DNA of 64,000 bases from Blautia sp. MSJ-9 (GCF_018919065.1 NZ_JAHLQG010000046.1:32508-96507); one strand, 5' to 3'. Shown: positions 16,513 to 25,464, numbered from the stretch's first letter. Program-made: numbers and translations. Notes: a model not told the origin generated them from the letters alone.

Positions 16513-17439
16513 TTATCGAATCCACTCTTTTAATGCCGCTGAAACTTTTTTATCAATATCTTTTCTTGCTGCTTCACATTCATCCGGATATTCTTTTGCA
16601 GCTCTGAAAACGAACTTCAGGACAAATTTAACGCCTATAGGCAATGCGATACGCAGCATGGATTCCGGTAATACGAAATGGGTGCCGTGCTCATAGATCA
16701 GGGTTTCATATTCACAGGTATGAGGGCGTTCTTTTAATCGCTGATCCATACGGCGAATATATTTTCCGGCTTCCCAGAAGGAATCATCATCTGCACCTAC
16801 AAGGATTAACTTTCCTTTTATCTTCTCTACCTTTATCATTTCTTCTTCCGTGTGTTCTCTTGCTTTTTCTGAATCAATGAACAAACAGGTGGAGCGCTCG
16901 ATATCGCCTGAACCTTTGGTTTCTTCCTCTATTTTTTTCCAATATTCCGGATGTTCATATACGAATGGCATATAGGCAAGCGGCTCTCCTTTCCAGGAAA
17001 GAGTGGAAGCGTTTGGAACCGGCCATTCTTTACAACCGTCTTTTTTCCCCTGTTCAAAACCCTGCCATACAAAATCACTGCCAGTAAAACTAACCGTCAG
17101 CGTAATATCTGGAAAATACGACGCAGCTACCAACGCATCCATACCCGTTGTACTTATTCCCATAATCCCGATCTTACGATTTCCATGATTCTGCAGCCAT
17201 TTGATAGCTGTCTCAATTCGTTCCAGCGGATAATTCACATGACTGTAATTCTTTTTCCCCGGAGACGTGCAGAGAACATTTACCCCCTTTCTATGCAGCC
17301 ACTTCGCACCACACTTCGCCATATAATCATTAGGATCATCCCCAAACAATCCGATCACAGCGCAGTCTGCACCTTTGGGATTCTCATAATAGGTGCCATA
17401 AAAACCATCTTTTTCGTTTTCAAAAAACTGTTTTTTCAT
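16513..17439 (-). CDS. BAAT/acyl-CoA thioesterase-like alpha/beta hydrolase
   Basis: A 308-residue protein related to the C-terminal catalytic domain of bile acid-CoA:amino acid N-acyltransferases and acyl-CoA thioesterases. A nucleophile motif GISTTGMDALVAA lies at about residue 100, a candidate acid in LVGADDDSFWEA and a His in YEHGTHFVLPE. The start at 17439 (MKKQFFENE) is chosen over 17463 because GGTGG lies just upstream. Serine rather than Cys at the nucleophile favours a hydrolase. Bile or acyl substrates are only a possibility. Confidence 0.65.
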   Translation of the reverse strand: MKKQFFENEKDGFYGTYYENPKGADCAVIGLFGDDPNDYMAKCGAKWLHRKGVNVLCTSPGKKNYSHVNYPLERIETAIKWLQNHGNRKIGIMGISTTGMDALVAASYFPDITLTVSFTGSDFVWQGFEQGKKDGCKEWPVPNASTLSWKGEPLAYMPFVYEHPEYWKKIEEETKGSGDIERSTCLFIDSEKAREHTEEEMIKVEKIKGKLILVGADDDSFWEAGKYIRRMDQRLKERPHTCEYETLIYEHGTHFVLPESMLRIALPIGVKFVLKFVFRAAKEYPDECEAARKDIDKKVSAALKEWIR

Positions 17440-17525
17440 ATATCTTCTACCACCTTGAAACAAATTCCAACGTTTTCACAAGTGAATCCATTCTGGCTTT
17501 TCGTCCGTTTTCTTTGTTTTTTCCT

Positions 17526-17912
17526 CTATCGCCTTTGAAAAACTTTGCGCTCGGCAAGACTTCCCGCTGTCAGTGCCAGTTCTGCTCCTTTTGAGATGCC
17601 CCACAGTCCAACTTTTTCATATCCCATATCATGCAGTCGTTTTGCAGCCGCCTCCAATGAATCGATAGGGACTTTGGAAAATTGTTTTGGCAATCCTTCT
17701 TCCATGACATAAGCCAAAGCCAGAGTTGTAAGTCCCTGACAGTCCGGAGATACTGCAAGTGCGTGAGGAATTAATACCTCATCCGCTTCACACTTTATAT
17801 TCCATGGTACATCCACATATCCCATATTGTAATCACTGTTGAGAACTACGCAGGCACATAATGTATTATTCTCTTTCAAAACAAAAAGTTCTCCCTTTTC
17901 CAGACTTTTCAT
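17526..17912 (-). pseudogene. GNAT::BAAT-like chimeric ORF
   Basis: The first 60 residues (LFVLKENNTLCACVVLNSDY, then HALAVSPDCQG) are the core of a GNAT acetyltransferase. From about residue 65 the sequence changes to a BAAT-like hydrolase core (VPIDSLEAAAKRLHDMGYEK, then VGLWGISKGAELALTAGSL) and stops soon after the nucleophile motif. Both parts lack their other halves. It is a fusion of two truncated genes in one frame. Confidence 0.7.
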
Positions 17913-17922
17913 CAGGAAATCA

Positions 17923-18174
17923 TCAGAAGGATAAATTCCTTTTTTCCTTTTTCACAAATGGTCGGAACAAATCAGGTCCCATTATTCTGGCATTTGCCTT
18001 ATCTGCGGACAGCTCCAATATTTTTATTTCTTTCTTGGTCAAAACCACATTTGTCGCTTCCGCCAGTTCTTTTACCTGCTTCGGCTTACGGCATCCACAC
18101 ACTGGCACAATTCCCTTGTTGACGCAAAAAGCAATTGCAACCTGTGGAACTGTAATCCTGTTCCCATTCCGCAT
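17923..18174 (-). pseudogene. Aldo/keto reductase C-terminal fragment
   Basis: About 80 residues match the end of aldo/keto reductases: VPQVAIAFCVNKGIVPVCGC, RKPKQVKELAEATN and the final GPDLFRPFV. The catalytic Tyr/Lys/His region is absent. It lies directly after the GNAT::BAAT chimera. The ATG at 18174 may be fortuitous. Confidence 0.7.
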
Positions 18175-18239
18175 TATCGGAACACTACATATATCCGCTA
18201 TGATCTCTATGTTAGTATGGATACTGCTGATTTAACATT

Positions 18240-18402
18240 AACAATATCCATATCCAAAAAGGCGATACAAAATGTAAGCACACTGCCCAGATACCAACCA
18301 TATCTCGAACTAGGTCGTGCCACCACAAAGCAACGCGCCCTACCACACCTAGCGAATACGTCAAGTTAATACCCTACCCCATACCACAATCCAAGCGCTA
18401 AT
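18240..18402. other. Non-coding stretch with strong strand asymmetry
   Basis: No open frame is supported. From about 18285 to 18400 the plus strand is rich in C and poor in G (for example TACCCTACCCCATACCAC), so the minus strand carries several short G runs. Base use is unlike the neighbouring genes. Function is unknown; it may be part of an RNA or a remnant. Confidence 0.4.
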
Positions 18403-18454
18403 AAAAAAAACCAAGGGGTGTCCAGAGGGGACGCGGCTTAAGCGTCCCCTTTGG
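18403..18454 (-). terminator. Intrinsic terminator overlapping the tdk stop
   Basis: On the minus strand AGGGGACGC pairs with GCGTCCCCT, and an outer CCAAAGGGG/CCCCTTGG stem is followed by eight T. The tdk stop codon lies inside the structure. Confidence 0.8.
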
Positions 18455-19055
18455 GATCCTCTTTCCACAATCTCCCCTCTTTATAGTGCTTTCTGCAAAG
18501 TGCCACATAACTCTCATTCGAGCCAAGCATAATCTGTGCGCCTTCCCGGACGATTTTTCCGTTGGCATATCTGGTATTGCACTGTGCCCGCTTTCCACAC
18601 CAGCAGACAGTCGGGACTTCTTCTATGACATCTGCAATTTCCATAAGCCGCCTGGAACCAGAAAATAGATGATTCAAAAAGTCTGTACGAAGTCCATAAC
18701 AAAGAACCGGAATATTGTAAAAATCCACGATATCAGATAAGGTGTCTACTTCTTCCGGTGAAAGAAACTGTGCTTCATCTACCAGAATCGCATCTACCCT
18801 TTTTCCATGATACGTATATTCCGAAATTTCATCATCCCAGAACTCAGCAATTTCTTTTAAGAACTCATCCACATATTCAGCCGGAGCTGACAACCCAATC
18901 CGGGACTGAATTTCATGTTCCCCATCCCGGTTGTCAGTCCTCGGTTTTAACAATACCGCATACTGACCACGCTCTTCATAATTATATCGAACCATCAAAA
19001 TATTAGCAGATTTCGAACTGCCCATTGCTCCGTATCTGAAATATAATTTTGCCAT
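18438..19055 (-). CDS. tdk: Thymidine kinase, type II
   Basis: A 205-residue enzyme that phosphorylates thymidine for nucleotide salvage. The P-loop is GAMGSSKSANIL (about residues 9-20), Walker B-like DEAQF carries the catalytic region (about 92), the lasso region includes RTDF, and zinc-binding Cys are seen as CWCGKRAQCNTRY and a later C before RKHY. Length and architecture match the human TK1-like, tetrameric bacterial family. It is a single gene ending in its own terminator and is intact despite the decayed surroundings. Confidence 0.95.
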   Translation of the reverse strand: MAKLYFRYGAMGSSKSANILMVRYNYEERGQYAVLLKPRTDNRDGEHEIQSRIGLSAPAEYVDEFLKEIAEFWDDEISEYTYHGKRVDAILVDEAQFLSPEEVDTLSDIVDFYNIPVLCYGLRTDFLNHLFSGSRRLMEIADVIEEVPTVCWCGKRAQCNTRYANGKIVREGAQIMLGSNESYVALCRKHYKEGRLWKEDPKGDA

Positions 19056-19139
19056 TTTTTCTAACCATTCCTACTTATCAAAATTTTTCTTTGTATTTTC
19101 AGACTCTCTCTGCAGTCTCATCTAATAATGTTTCATTTT

Positions 19140-20003
19140 TTACAGCTTCGCACAAATAAGATCATAAACAGCCCGCATAAGTTCTTTTCCTGCGCGACAT
19201 TCTGCGACAAATGAGATGACTGCATTTTTTTCCGGGAGGATCATTGATATCTGGCAGTATTTTCCATCTGCACGAAAAGAATTGTACTCGCCCCGCCAGA
19301 AAAGATAGCCATAATGTTTTACATCCGCTGCTTTCGTACTTTCCTCTATCCATTTTTCAGACAGTATCTGACTGCCATTCCATTTTCCTTTATTAAGATA
19401 GAAAAGTCCAAACTTATGTAATTCCGAAAGTGTAAGAAATAATCCACCTGCACCAAAACTGTTTCCTAACGGGTCTGTTTCCCAGGTAGGACGTTTAATC
19501 TCAAGATGAGAAAAAAGTCTTGGTGTAAGATATGAGACAAGGTCACATCCGGAACGTCTCTGCACGAGAATGCCCGCAAGATATGGACCAACATTGTTAT
19601 ACACAAAATGTGTCCCCGGTTTATATTTAAATGGAATCGATAAGGACATTTTTACCCAGTCGTCCTCTTTGTACAAAGGACGCTGCTCTCCCATAAGACT
19701 TCCCTGTTCCTGCCCCAGACACATAGTCAGAAGATCACGAACCGTTGCCGCTTTCAAGTTATCATCAATGGAATCCGGTAAATCTTCTGAAAAAGCATCT
19801 GTAAGTTTTTCGTCAAGACTGATCAGCCCCTCCTGAACCGCAAACCCTACTGCGCAGGAAGTAAAACTCTTCGTCGCAGAATAAATATTTCTTCTGCACT
19901 CCGGCTCACTGTGCCATTCTGCTATAAGTTCTCCATCCTGAGTAACCTTAATCCCAAGAACATTAAGGTTCTTTGCAACTTCTATAAATTCTGAAATGTC
20001 CAT
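19140..20003 (-). CDS. Serine hydrolase, beta-lactamase/PBP-like
   Basis: A 287-residue protein of the class C beta-lactamase/DD-peptidase superfamily. The SxxK nucleophile motif is SATKSF (about residue 43) and the YxN motif YNN (about 137); a KTG-like third motif is not evident. It has no signal peptide, so it is probably cytoplasmic and more likely an esterase or amidase-type serine hydrolase than a resistance enzyme. It has its own start and is followed by tdk after an 84-bp gap. Substrate is unknown. Confidence 0.78.
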   Translation of the reverse strand: MDISEFIEVAKNLNVLGIKVTQDGELIAEWHSEPECRRNIYSATKSFTSCAVGFAVQEGLISLDEKLTDAFSEDLPDSIDDNLKAATVRDLLTMCLGQEQGSLMGEQRPLYKEDDWVKMSLSIPFKYKPGTHFVYNNVGPYLAGILVQRRSGCDLVSYLTPRLFSHLEIKRPTWETDPLGNSFGAGGLFLTLSELHKFGLFYLNKGKWNGSQILSEKWIEESTKAADVKHYGYLFWRGEYNSFRADGKYCQISMILPEKNAVISFVAECRAGKELMRAVYDLICAKL

Positions 20004-20105
20004 ATCTATGTACCTCCATTCGCTATTCTTTTTAACCTGTTTTCATTTATTTTATCACAAAATCTACATGATTGAGCCTTTTGTTACCCCAAATCCTTTA
20101 GATAC

Positions 20106-20755
20106 TTATTTAGACAACCGCCTATACTCCAACGGCAAAACCCCATAAGTCTCTGCAAACACCTTTGCAAATTTCCCCTGATTCTCATACCCGACAGAAT
20201 TTGCGATCTCAATTACTTTCAGGTTCGTAGATTCCAGAAGTTCTGCTGCTTTTTCCATCCGTTTCTTTCTGAAATATGCAAGATAACTGTCGCCCAGAAT
20301 CCCTTTCACATACAGTTTGAAACTGCTCTCACTGATTCCAAACCTGTCTGCCATTTCTTTTGCTGTGATTCTTTTGGAAAGGTCCTGCATGATCATAGCT
20401 TCTGCGTCTCTGACAATCGCAATCTGTGATCTGGTAAAACAGTTCATATTTTCACTCTCCCCAGGCATCTTCATCAGTTCATGCAGAAGCCGTACTGTAA
20501 AATATCGTAGCATACCAAACTCAGGTTCTTCTTTCATCTCCCACACTTCTCTCACCAGTTCCAGAAGAGAATCGTTCATCCGGTACAGGTAAAGACCGTC
20601 TTTTCCGCAAAAAACTTCTGCAATCTGTTCTGTATTTACTCCCAGTTCGGATAGGAAATCCTTCCCCGCCTCTTTCACATAATTCCGGTCAATATAAATC
20701 TGAATCCCCTCATACAATCTGCCCGGATAGTAGAAATCTTTTGTCGGCAGAAATT
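20106..20755 (-). pseudogene. AraC-family regulator, 5'-truncated by transposase fragment
   Basis: The C-terminal AraC helix-turn-helix pair is complete (ITAKEMADRFGISESSFKLY, then NLKVIEIANSVGYENQGKFA, ending LPLEYRRLS). The upstream effector region continues in frame only to about 20755 (KDFYYPGRLYEGIQIYID), where it meets the transposase remnant on the other strand. There is no ATG at the 5' end, only a TTG at 20717. Typical AraC proteins are about 280-320 residues, so the first third is missing. Confidence 0.7.
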
Positions 20756-21085
20756 TTTGAAGATTGCCAGAATAAATTCGACAACGACAAATACCAGTTC
20801 CTTTCGCTTTTTGATGAAGCCATTAACCTTGATGAAATTGTTCCTGTTTCTTTTATTTCTCATTTTTACGCCAGTACCGGAAGACCTCGCAAACATCAGC
20901 TTTATCCAATGCTTAAGGCACTTCTTATCCAGCGTATTTTCTCAATCCCGACGGACACACTCCTGATCGTATTTCTGAAATATTCCCAGGAACTGCGTGA
21001 TTTCTGCGGTTTTGATGTTGTTCCGGATGGTTCCAAATTTACACGTTTCAAACAGGATTTTTTATCGGACTTACAATCTATGTTC
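20741..21085 (+). mobile_element. DDE transposase N-terminal fragment
   Basis: About 115 residues match N-termini of IS1182/IS5-like transposases: FISHFYASTGRPRKHQLYPM, then LKALLIQRIFSIPTDTLLIV and a CGF segment. The catalytic DDE part is missing, as the frame passes into an unrelated membrane-protein sequence near 21085. No terminal inverted repeats were identified. The ATG of the original gene appears to be lost at the junction with the AraC gene. Confidence 0.65.
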
Positions 21086-21722
21086 GAGCGTGATCTCTAT
21101 CGTATCAATCGTATTCTTTGCCCTGACTTATGGATTCGGAGGAAACGCAGAAAACAGTATTCTGTATAAGATTGGCGTAGTAATCGAACCTGTGACTATG
21201 TTCTTTGGACTGAAATGGCAGGCATTCCTGGCATTCTGCGCATCTGCAATTTCCAAGGAGTCTCTGCTTGGTGTTCTGAATACACTGTATGGTGCAGGCG
21301 GAAGTCTTGTCAGTTCCACTTTTGGTGCAAAAGCTGCCGGAAATGCTGCAGATATTTCCCAGATCCTGTCTACCAACTTTACCAAAGCAGAGGGACTTCT
21401 TCCTGAAGTTTCCAAATCTCCCTCCGGACAGCGTATTTATAATACTGAACATATCGAACGCCTGAAATGTATCAATTGTTTCAAGCGCACTGGAATGACC
21501 ATCTCTCAGCTTCGCAAATTTTTTTTATATGAAACAGATGAAGCAGCTCACATTGATGAAATTATCTCTCTTCTGAAAGATCAGGAACAGATTATAAAAG
21601 AAAAACTGATTCAGCTTCAGAAAGATTCAGCGCATGTCCATCACAAAGTAGAACACTACTCAGCAATTAAACATGCGCTGGAAAATAATCTTCCCATGCC
21701 GGTGTGGGTAGATGAAGAATAA
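21085..21722 (+). pseudogene. FeoB::MerR chimeric ORF
   Basis: Downstream of the transposase junction one frame reads a FeoB-like C-terminal membrane segment (IGVVIEPVTMFFGLKWQAFL, then ISKESLLGVLNTLYG). It then passes at about 21395 into a MerR-family regulator without its first 20 or so residues (EGLLPEVSKSPSGQRIYNTE, then ERLKCINCFKRTGMTISQLR) and a normal MerR coiled-coil tail. The MerR recognition-helix start is lost. It is therefore three genes joined in a row. Confidence 0.7.
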
Positions 21723-21869
21723 AAAATTCATTTCTTCTTTGAAAGTTGCTTACTTATTACAGTAAGGCTGTGAGTTACTGCATGATAGATTTCTCTGGGA
21801 GTTTCTGTTTTACCATATTTTAATATCTCCTGTATTTATCAGGAAATATCCCATTCATAAAATATCTTT

Positions 21870-22403
21870 TTAGAGTGCAGTTCCTTTCTTTGGAACAAAT
21901 AAATAACTCATATCTGTATGTTCCAGTTTAAGCAGTGCAATTTTTTTATCAATTCCTCCGGCATATCCTGTCAGACTGCCATTTGTGCCGACTACACGGT
22001 GACAGGGAATGATAATGGAAATCTCGTTATGTCCCACTGCACCGCCTACTGCCTGCGCGGACATATGGGGAGTATTCTGTATTTCAGACATTTGTCTGGC
22101 AATTTCTCCATATGTGATCGTCTGGCCATAAGGTATCTGTAATAGGATCTGCCATACCGCCTGTCTGAATGTCGAACCAGTTGGATGAAGTGCAGGCGTA
22201 AATTTCGGCTCTTCTCCTGAAAAATATACATCCAGCCATTTTTTTGCATCTGTTAAAATTGGAGTTTCCTGTGAAATGTGTTCCTCAGGAAGTGTATTGG
22301 CAAAATATTTCTGTCCCTCAAACCACAGACCTGTAAGTCCGATTTCATCAGCAGCCAATAAAATATTGCCTAATTTTGATTTGTATATACAAGTATATAT
22401 CAT
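21870..22403 (-). CDS. ogt: Methylated-DNA--protein-cysteine methyltransferase
   Basis: A 177-residue suicide repair protein that removes alkyl groups from O6-alkylguanine. The acceptor Cys is in IIPCHRVVGTNGSLTGYAGG (about residues 133-152), the helix-turn-helix region includes FRQAVWQILLQIPYGQTITY, and an N-terminal domain resembles Ogt/Ada. Length is normal. It has no obvious operon partner and the gene appears complete. Confidence 0.95.
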   Translation of the reverse strand: MIYTCIYKSKLGNILLAADEIGLTGLWFEGQKYFANTLPEEHISQETPILTDAKKWLDVYFSGEEPKFTPALHPTGSTFRQAVWQILLQIPYGQTITYGEIARQMSEIQNTPHMSAQAVGGAVGHNEISIIIPCHRVVGTNGSLTGYAGGIDKKIALLKLEHTDMSYLFVPKKGTAL

Positions 22404-22488
22404 ATTTTCCCTCGAAATTTATAAAGAAAATTTCATCCTTTGAATACTTACTCACCCCAAATGCAAATGTAAGTAAATCTCTACATAA

Positions 22489-22887
22489 TTATCTGTTTCC
22501 TATTTTTTCCAACAATGCATCCTGCAATACTTGTGAGAAGTTTAATCCCATAGCAATTGCCGATTCGTTTAACCATTCTGGAATTGTAAGCGTTTTCTTT
22601 ACAGATTTATTGTTATGCAATTTTCGATATTCCATCGTATCACATGCAACAAAATTAATAAATTCATTTTTCTCTAATTCTATATTAGCGGCTATTGATG
22701 GTTGTGGTATTTCCTTCCCAGTTCTTTCATAATCATATAAGGTAAATGCTAATACATCTTCTGCCATTATCAATGCATCTTTCATATCATCGCCACATGT
22801 ATAGCAACTTTCTAAATCTGGAAAATTGACTGAAAATTGACCATTCTCTTCCGGTGTAAAAACTGCAGGATATGCGTATCTAGCCAT
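22489..22887 (-). CDS. hicB: HicB-family antitoxin
   Basis: A 132-residue protein with a degenerate RNase H-like HicB domain at the N-terminus (YPAVFTPEENGQFSVNFPDL, then the CYTCGDDMKDAL segment) and a C-terminal DNA-binding part (TLTIPEWLNESAIAMGLNFS, then QVLQDALLEKIG). HicB neutralises the HicA mRNA interferase and autoregulates the operon. Here only a HicA C-terminal remnant lies upstream at 22978-23060, so this is an orphan antitoxin. Confidence 0.88.
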   Translation of the reverse strand: MARYAYPAVFTPEENGQFSVNFPDLESCYTCGDDMKDALIMAEDVLAFTLYDYERTGKEIPQPSIAANIELEKNEFINFVACDTMEYRKLHNNKSVKKTLTIPEWLNESAIAMGLNFSQVLQDALLEKIGNR

Positions 22888-22977
22888 AATATTCCTCCTC
22901 TTATTTTCTCATCTCTTTTTGTGTTCTGATGTTTATCATATGTATTATCTATATAATATATTTTATGACACGTGAAT

Positions 22978-23060
22978 TTATTTAATCCCCGCATCATTCA
23001 ATATTCTATTTACTGTACCTGTGGGAATTTCCTTGCTTCCATGTCTTGGAATCATAATAC
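22978..23060 (-). pseudogene. HicA toxin C-terminal remnant
   Basis: The minus frame reads MIPRHGSKEIPTGTVNRIL, then NDAGIK and TAA, the C-terminal half of HicA. The N-terminal half with the catalytic GSH motif is missing, replaced by the end of the truncated reductase. It sits about 90 bp upstream of hicB in the normal hicA-hicB order. Confidence 0.7.
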
Positions 23061-23339
23061 TTTTCCCAGTTCTTTTCCCATGCGGATCAGCACACCTGAG
23101 AACATATCAATCTCTGTATGACGTCCTGCATCCAGATCCTGCAGCGTAGAATATCTAGCTGATGGCGGAACCGCGCTTCCGTGACTGGAGGATGCGTCCG
23201 CTTTGCTTATATCAATTCCTTTTGCTGCTGCAATAGCCTCCAGTTCTTGTCTAAGTCCGTTGCTGATATGTTTCATATGAACACTGTCCTGATAACATCC
23301 TACTCCTGCACCAAGAACTGCAACTGTTTTTATCTTCAT
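23052..23339 (-). pseudogene. 2-dehydropantoate 2-reductase-like gene with internal deletion
   Basis: The start MKIKTVAVLGAGVG (23339) is the NAD(P)-binding N-terminus of ketopantoate reductase, with AGGAG upstream. After about 16 residues it jumps to the C-terminal domain (LQDLDAGRHTEIDMFSGVLI, then RMGKELG) and ends where the HicA remnant begins. The catalytic Lys region and most of the Rossmann fold are missing, as is the extreme C-terminus. Confidence 0.7.
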
Positions 23340-23343
23340 CTTT

Positions 23344-24585
23344 TTAATTCTCCTCTTTTGAATTTCTATTTTCCATACTGCCGAAACAGGCATCAACCTG
23401 CGCAGTGATTTCTGTATCAAGCCATCCTTTTCCTGCCATATCCTCCAGAATCTCACAGGCTTTTTTATGGGACATTCCTTTCTTATAAGGGCGGCTTTCT
23501 GTCAGTGCCTGGTAAATATCTACGCATGCCATAATACGTTTCTGTGTATTCAATTCCTCTGCTTTTTTTCCAAATGGATAGCCAGTTCCATCCAGCCGCT
23601 CATGATGAAAAGCTGCCCAGTCCCGCATTTCATCAAAGTCATCAATTTCGTTGAGAATATAATAAGTATATGCCGCATGATGTTTCATTACCACAAATTC
23701 ATCTTCTGTCAGACGACCAGGTTTCTCAAGGATTTCATTGCCTATGGCAACTTTTCCAATATCATGGAGAGCTCCTGCCAGATACATTTTCTGTGAAGTT
23801 TCTTCGTCAAAGCCCATAAAACGGGACAGTTTCTCTGCATCTTCAGCAACTCCTATTGAATGGGTACTTGTAAATGGAGATTTATAATCTACGATCCAGG
23901 CAAAAAATTTCGCCAGTGATTTAATCTGTTCGAAACTAAGATTCTGTTTTATACGCAGCACTTTGCTCCACAGACAATTCTCAAGATCATCTCCTCCAAG
24001 AAGCAAAAAATTCTCCTCGGAAAAGACCTGAAGAAACGCTTCTATACACACTTCATCCACAACAGAACCGTTCACAGCCTGAAGAAAATCCTTTACTTTC
24101 TTCCAGGTATCAGAAGTAAATGTACCTGTGCAGCAGGTCAGATCAAGCAGATCACATAAATGAATGATCCGGGCAAACAGCGGTATTTCTGTCCACTTCT
24201 TCCCAAAAGGTCCGCTTCCGTCTGCGTTTTCATGATGGTACAGAATGACATTCCTTACATCTGTCTGAAACGGAAGATCCTGTATATTGCGTTCGCCCAA
24301 AGAGCAATGTAACCCAAGTTGCAGTGGTTCTTCCAACTTTGAAATATCCGTAGTATCACTATGTAATTCTTCCTGAATATATTGTGTCAATGCATTATCA
24401 TGCAATAAGGCACAGGCCGTCAGATCCTGCAGACTTTCTCCCTGAATTCCCATCTGTTCTGCTACGCAGACACTCATATATGCTACTCGTTTGGCATGCT
24501 TATCTGTCACATGAACCAGCTCTGCTTCTACACAGTCCAAGGCATAAGAGCAGGCACCCAGCAGTCCTAAAACATCTAATTTCAT
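23344..24585 (-). CDS. Tandem HD/HD-GYP domain protein, c-di-GMP phosphodiesterase-like
   Basis: A 413-residue cytoplasmic protein with two HD-type domains. The first (residues about 25-155) has HDNAL and HHENADGSGPFG, a partly degenerate HD-GYP. The second (about 245-380) has HSIGVAEDAEKLS, the HDIGK pair and HHERLDGTGYPFGKK, the full HD-GYP motif set for cyclic di-GMP hydrolysis. There is no membrane or receiver domain. It is preceded by GAGGGGAG before the ATG. It is probably a single gene followed by the reductase remnant. Confidence 0.85.
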   Translation of the reverse strand: MKLDVLGLLGACSYALDCVEAELVHVTDKHAKRVAYMSVCVAEQMGIQGESLQDLTACALLHDNALTQYIQEELHSDTTDISKLEEPLQLGLHCSLGERNIQDLPFQTDVRNVILYHHENADGSGPFGKKWTEIPLFARIIHLCDLLDLTCCTGTFTSDTWKKVKDFLQAVNGSVVDEVCIEAFLQVFSEENFLLLGGDDLENCLWSKVLRIKQNLSFEQIKSLAKFFAWIVDYKSPFTSTHSIGVAEDAEKLSRFMGFDEETSQKMYLAGALHDIGKVAIGNEILEKPGRLTEDEFVVMKHHAAYTYYILNEIDDFDEMRDWAAFHHERLDGTGYPFGKKAEELNTQKRIMACVDIYQALTESRPYKKGMSHKKACEILEDMAGKGWLDTEITAQVDACFGSMENRNSKEEN

Positions 24586-24683
24586 AATATTCTCCCCTCA
24601 ACATTTTCGCTAGAAAAAATTATAACATTTTGCTCTCTGAAAGCCAATTCTATTTTCTAATTCTGCTTTAGTATTATTCCTTT

Positions 24684-24732
24684 TTGACTTTTTCGAAAAT
24701 ATATGATAATGTTAGTTAGAAGAATCTAACTA
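24684..24732 (+). promoter_or_regulatory. Promoter with operator-like palindrome for the methyltransferase gene
   Basis: TTGACT (24684-24689), 17 bp, TAATGT (24707-24712) is a plausible sigma-A promoter. Immediately downstream TAGTTAGA (24713-24720) and TCTAACTA (24725-24732) form a perfect inverted repeat over the expected start site, suited to repression. A 96-bp leader follows. Confidence 0.55.
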
Positions 24733-24828
24733 TTTAGTTTAACCCAATATCTGCAAAGCAATTATTGAGTTAGGAGCAAATATCAACGCGGATAATCATA
24801 TCCGTTAGATTTTTAAGGAGAAGATTGT

Positions 24829-25464
24829 ATGACACCAGAAAAATATAAACAGCTCTCTATCAAAGAATTCACTCAAGCAGCCAAAGTCTATGACAGCGGA
24901 CATGCCGGTATTTATGAAATGTGTAAGGATGACTATCCGCCAATCCTGTCAGAACTGGAAAAGGAATCTTTTCATGATGTTCTGGACTGTGGATGTGGAA
25001 CTGGTCCAATGATCCAACTGCTTCATGAAAAGTATCCCGAGAAACACTATGTTGGTCTTGACCTCACTCCTGAGATGATCAATGTTGCTCAGGCAAAGAA
25101 ACTTTCCAACACGGAATTTCTTGTTGGAGACAGTGAGAATCTGCCTTTTGCAGAGGAATCTTTTGATGCAGTCATCTGCTCAAACAGCTTCCACCACTAT
25201 CCTAATCCGCAGGACTTTTTCAATAGTGCATATCGTGTTCTGCGAAAGGGCGGGCGTCTGATTCTGCGTGACTATACCTCTTCGGATTTTGTAATCTGGT
25301 TGATGAACCATTTGGAAATGCCGCTGGCTAATCTATTCGGACATGGTGATGTGAAGATACATAAAGCTACAGAATTCGTTGCAATGGCAGAAAAGGCCGG
25401 TTTTACAGTGCTGACTATGGAAAAACAGAAAGGATTCCGGGCACATCTTGTTGCACGAAAATAA
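24829..25464 (+). CDS. Class I SAM-dependent methyltransferase
   Basis: A 211-residue methyltransferase with motif I LDCGCGTGPMIQLL (about residues 49-62), the acidic post-I residue in GLDLTPEMI, motif II region FDAVICSNSFHHY and motif III LRKGGRLILRDY, matching the UbiE/Methyltransf_11 type. AAGGAG precedes the ATG. It is a single gene with its own promoter, palindrome and terminator. The acceptor substrate is unknown. Confidence 0.88.
   Translation: MTPEKYKQLSIKEFTQAAKVYDSGHAGIYEMCKDDYPPILSELEKESFHDVLDCGCGTGPMIQLLHEKYPEKHYVGLDLTPEMINVAQAKKLSNTEFLVGDSENLPFAEESFDAVICSNSFHHYPNPQDFFNSAYRVLRKGGRLILRDYTSSDFVIWLMNHLEMPLANLFGHGDVKIHKATEFVAMAEKAGFTVLTMEKQKGFRAHLVARK

Noticed and set aside
20741..21722. 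Intact insertion sequence
   Set aside because: Only an N-terminal transposase part is present; no catalytic domain and no terminal inverted repeats were found.
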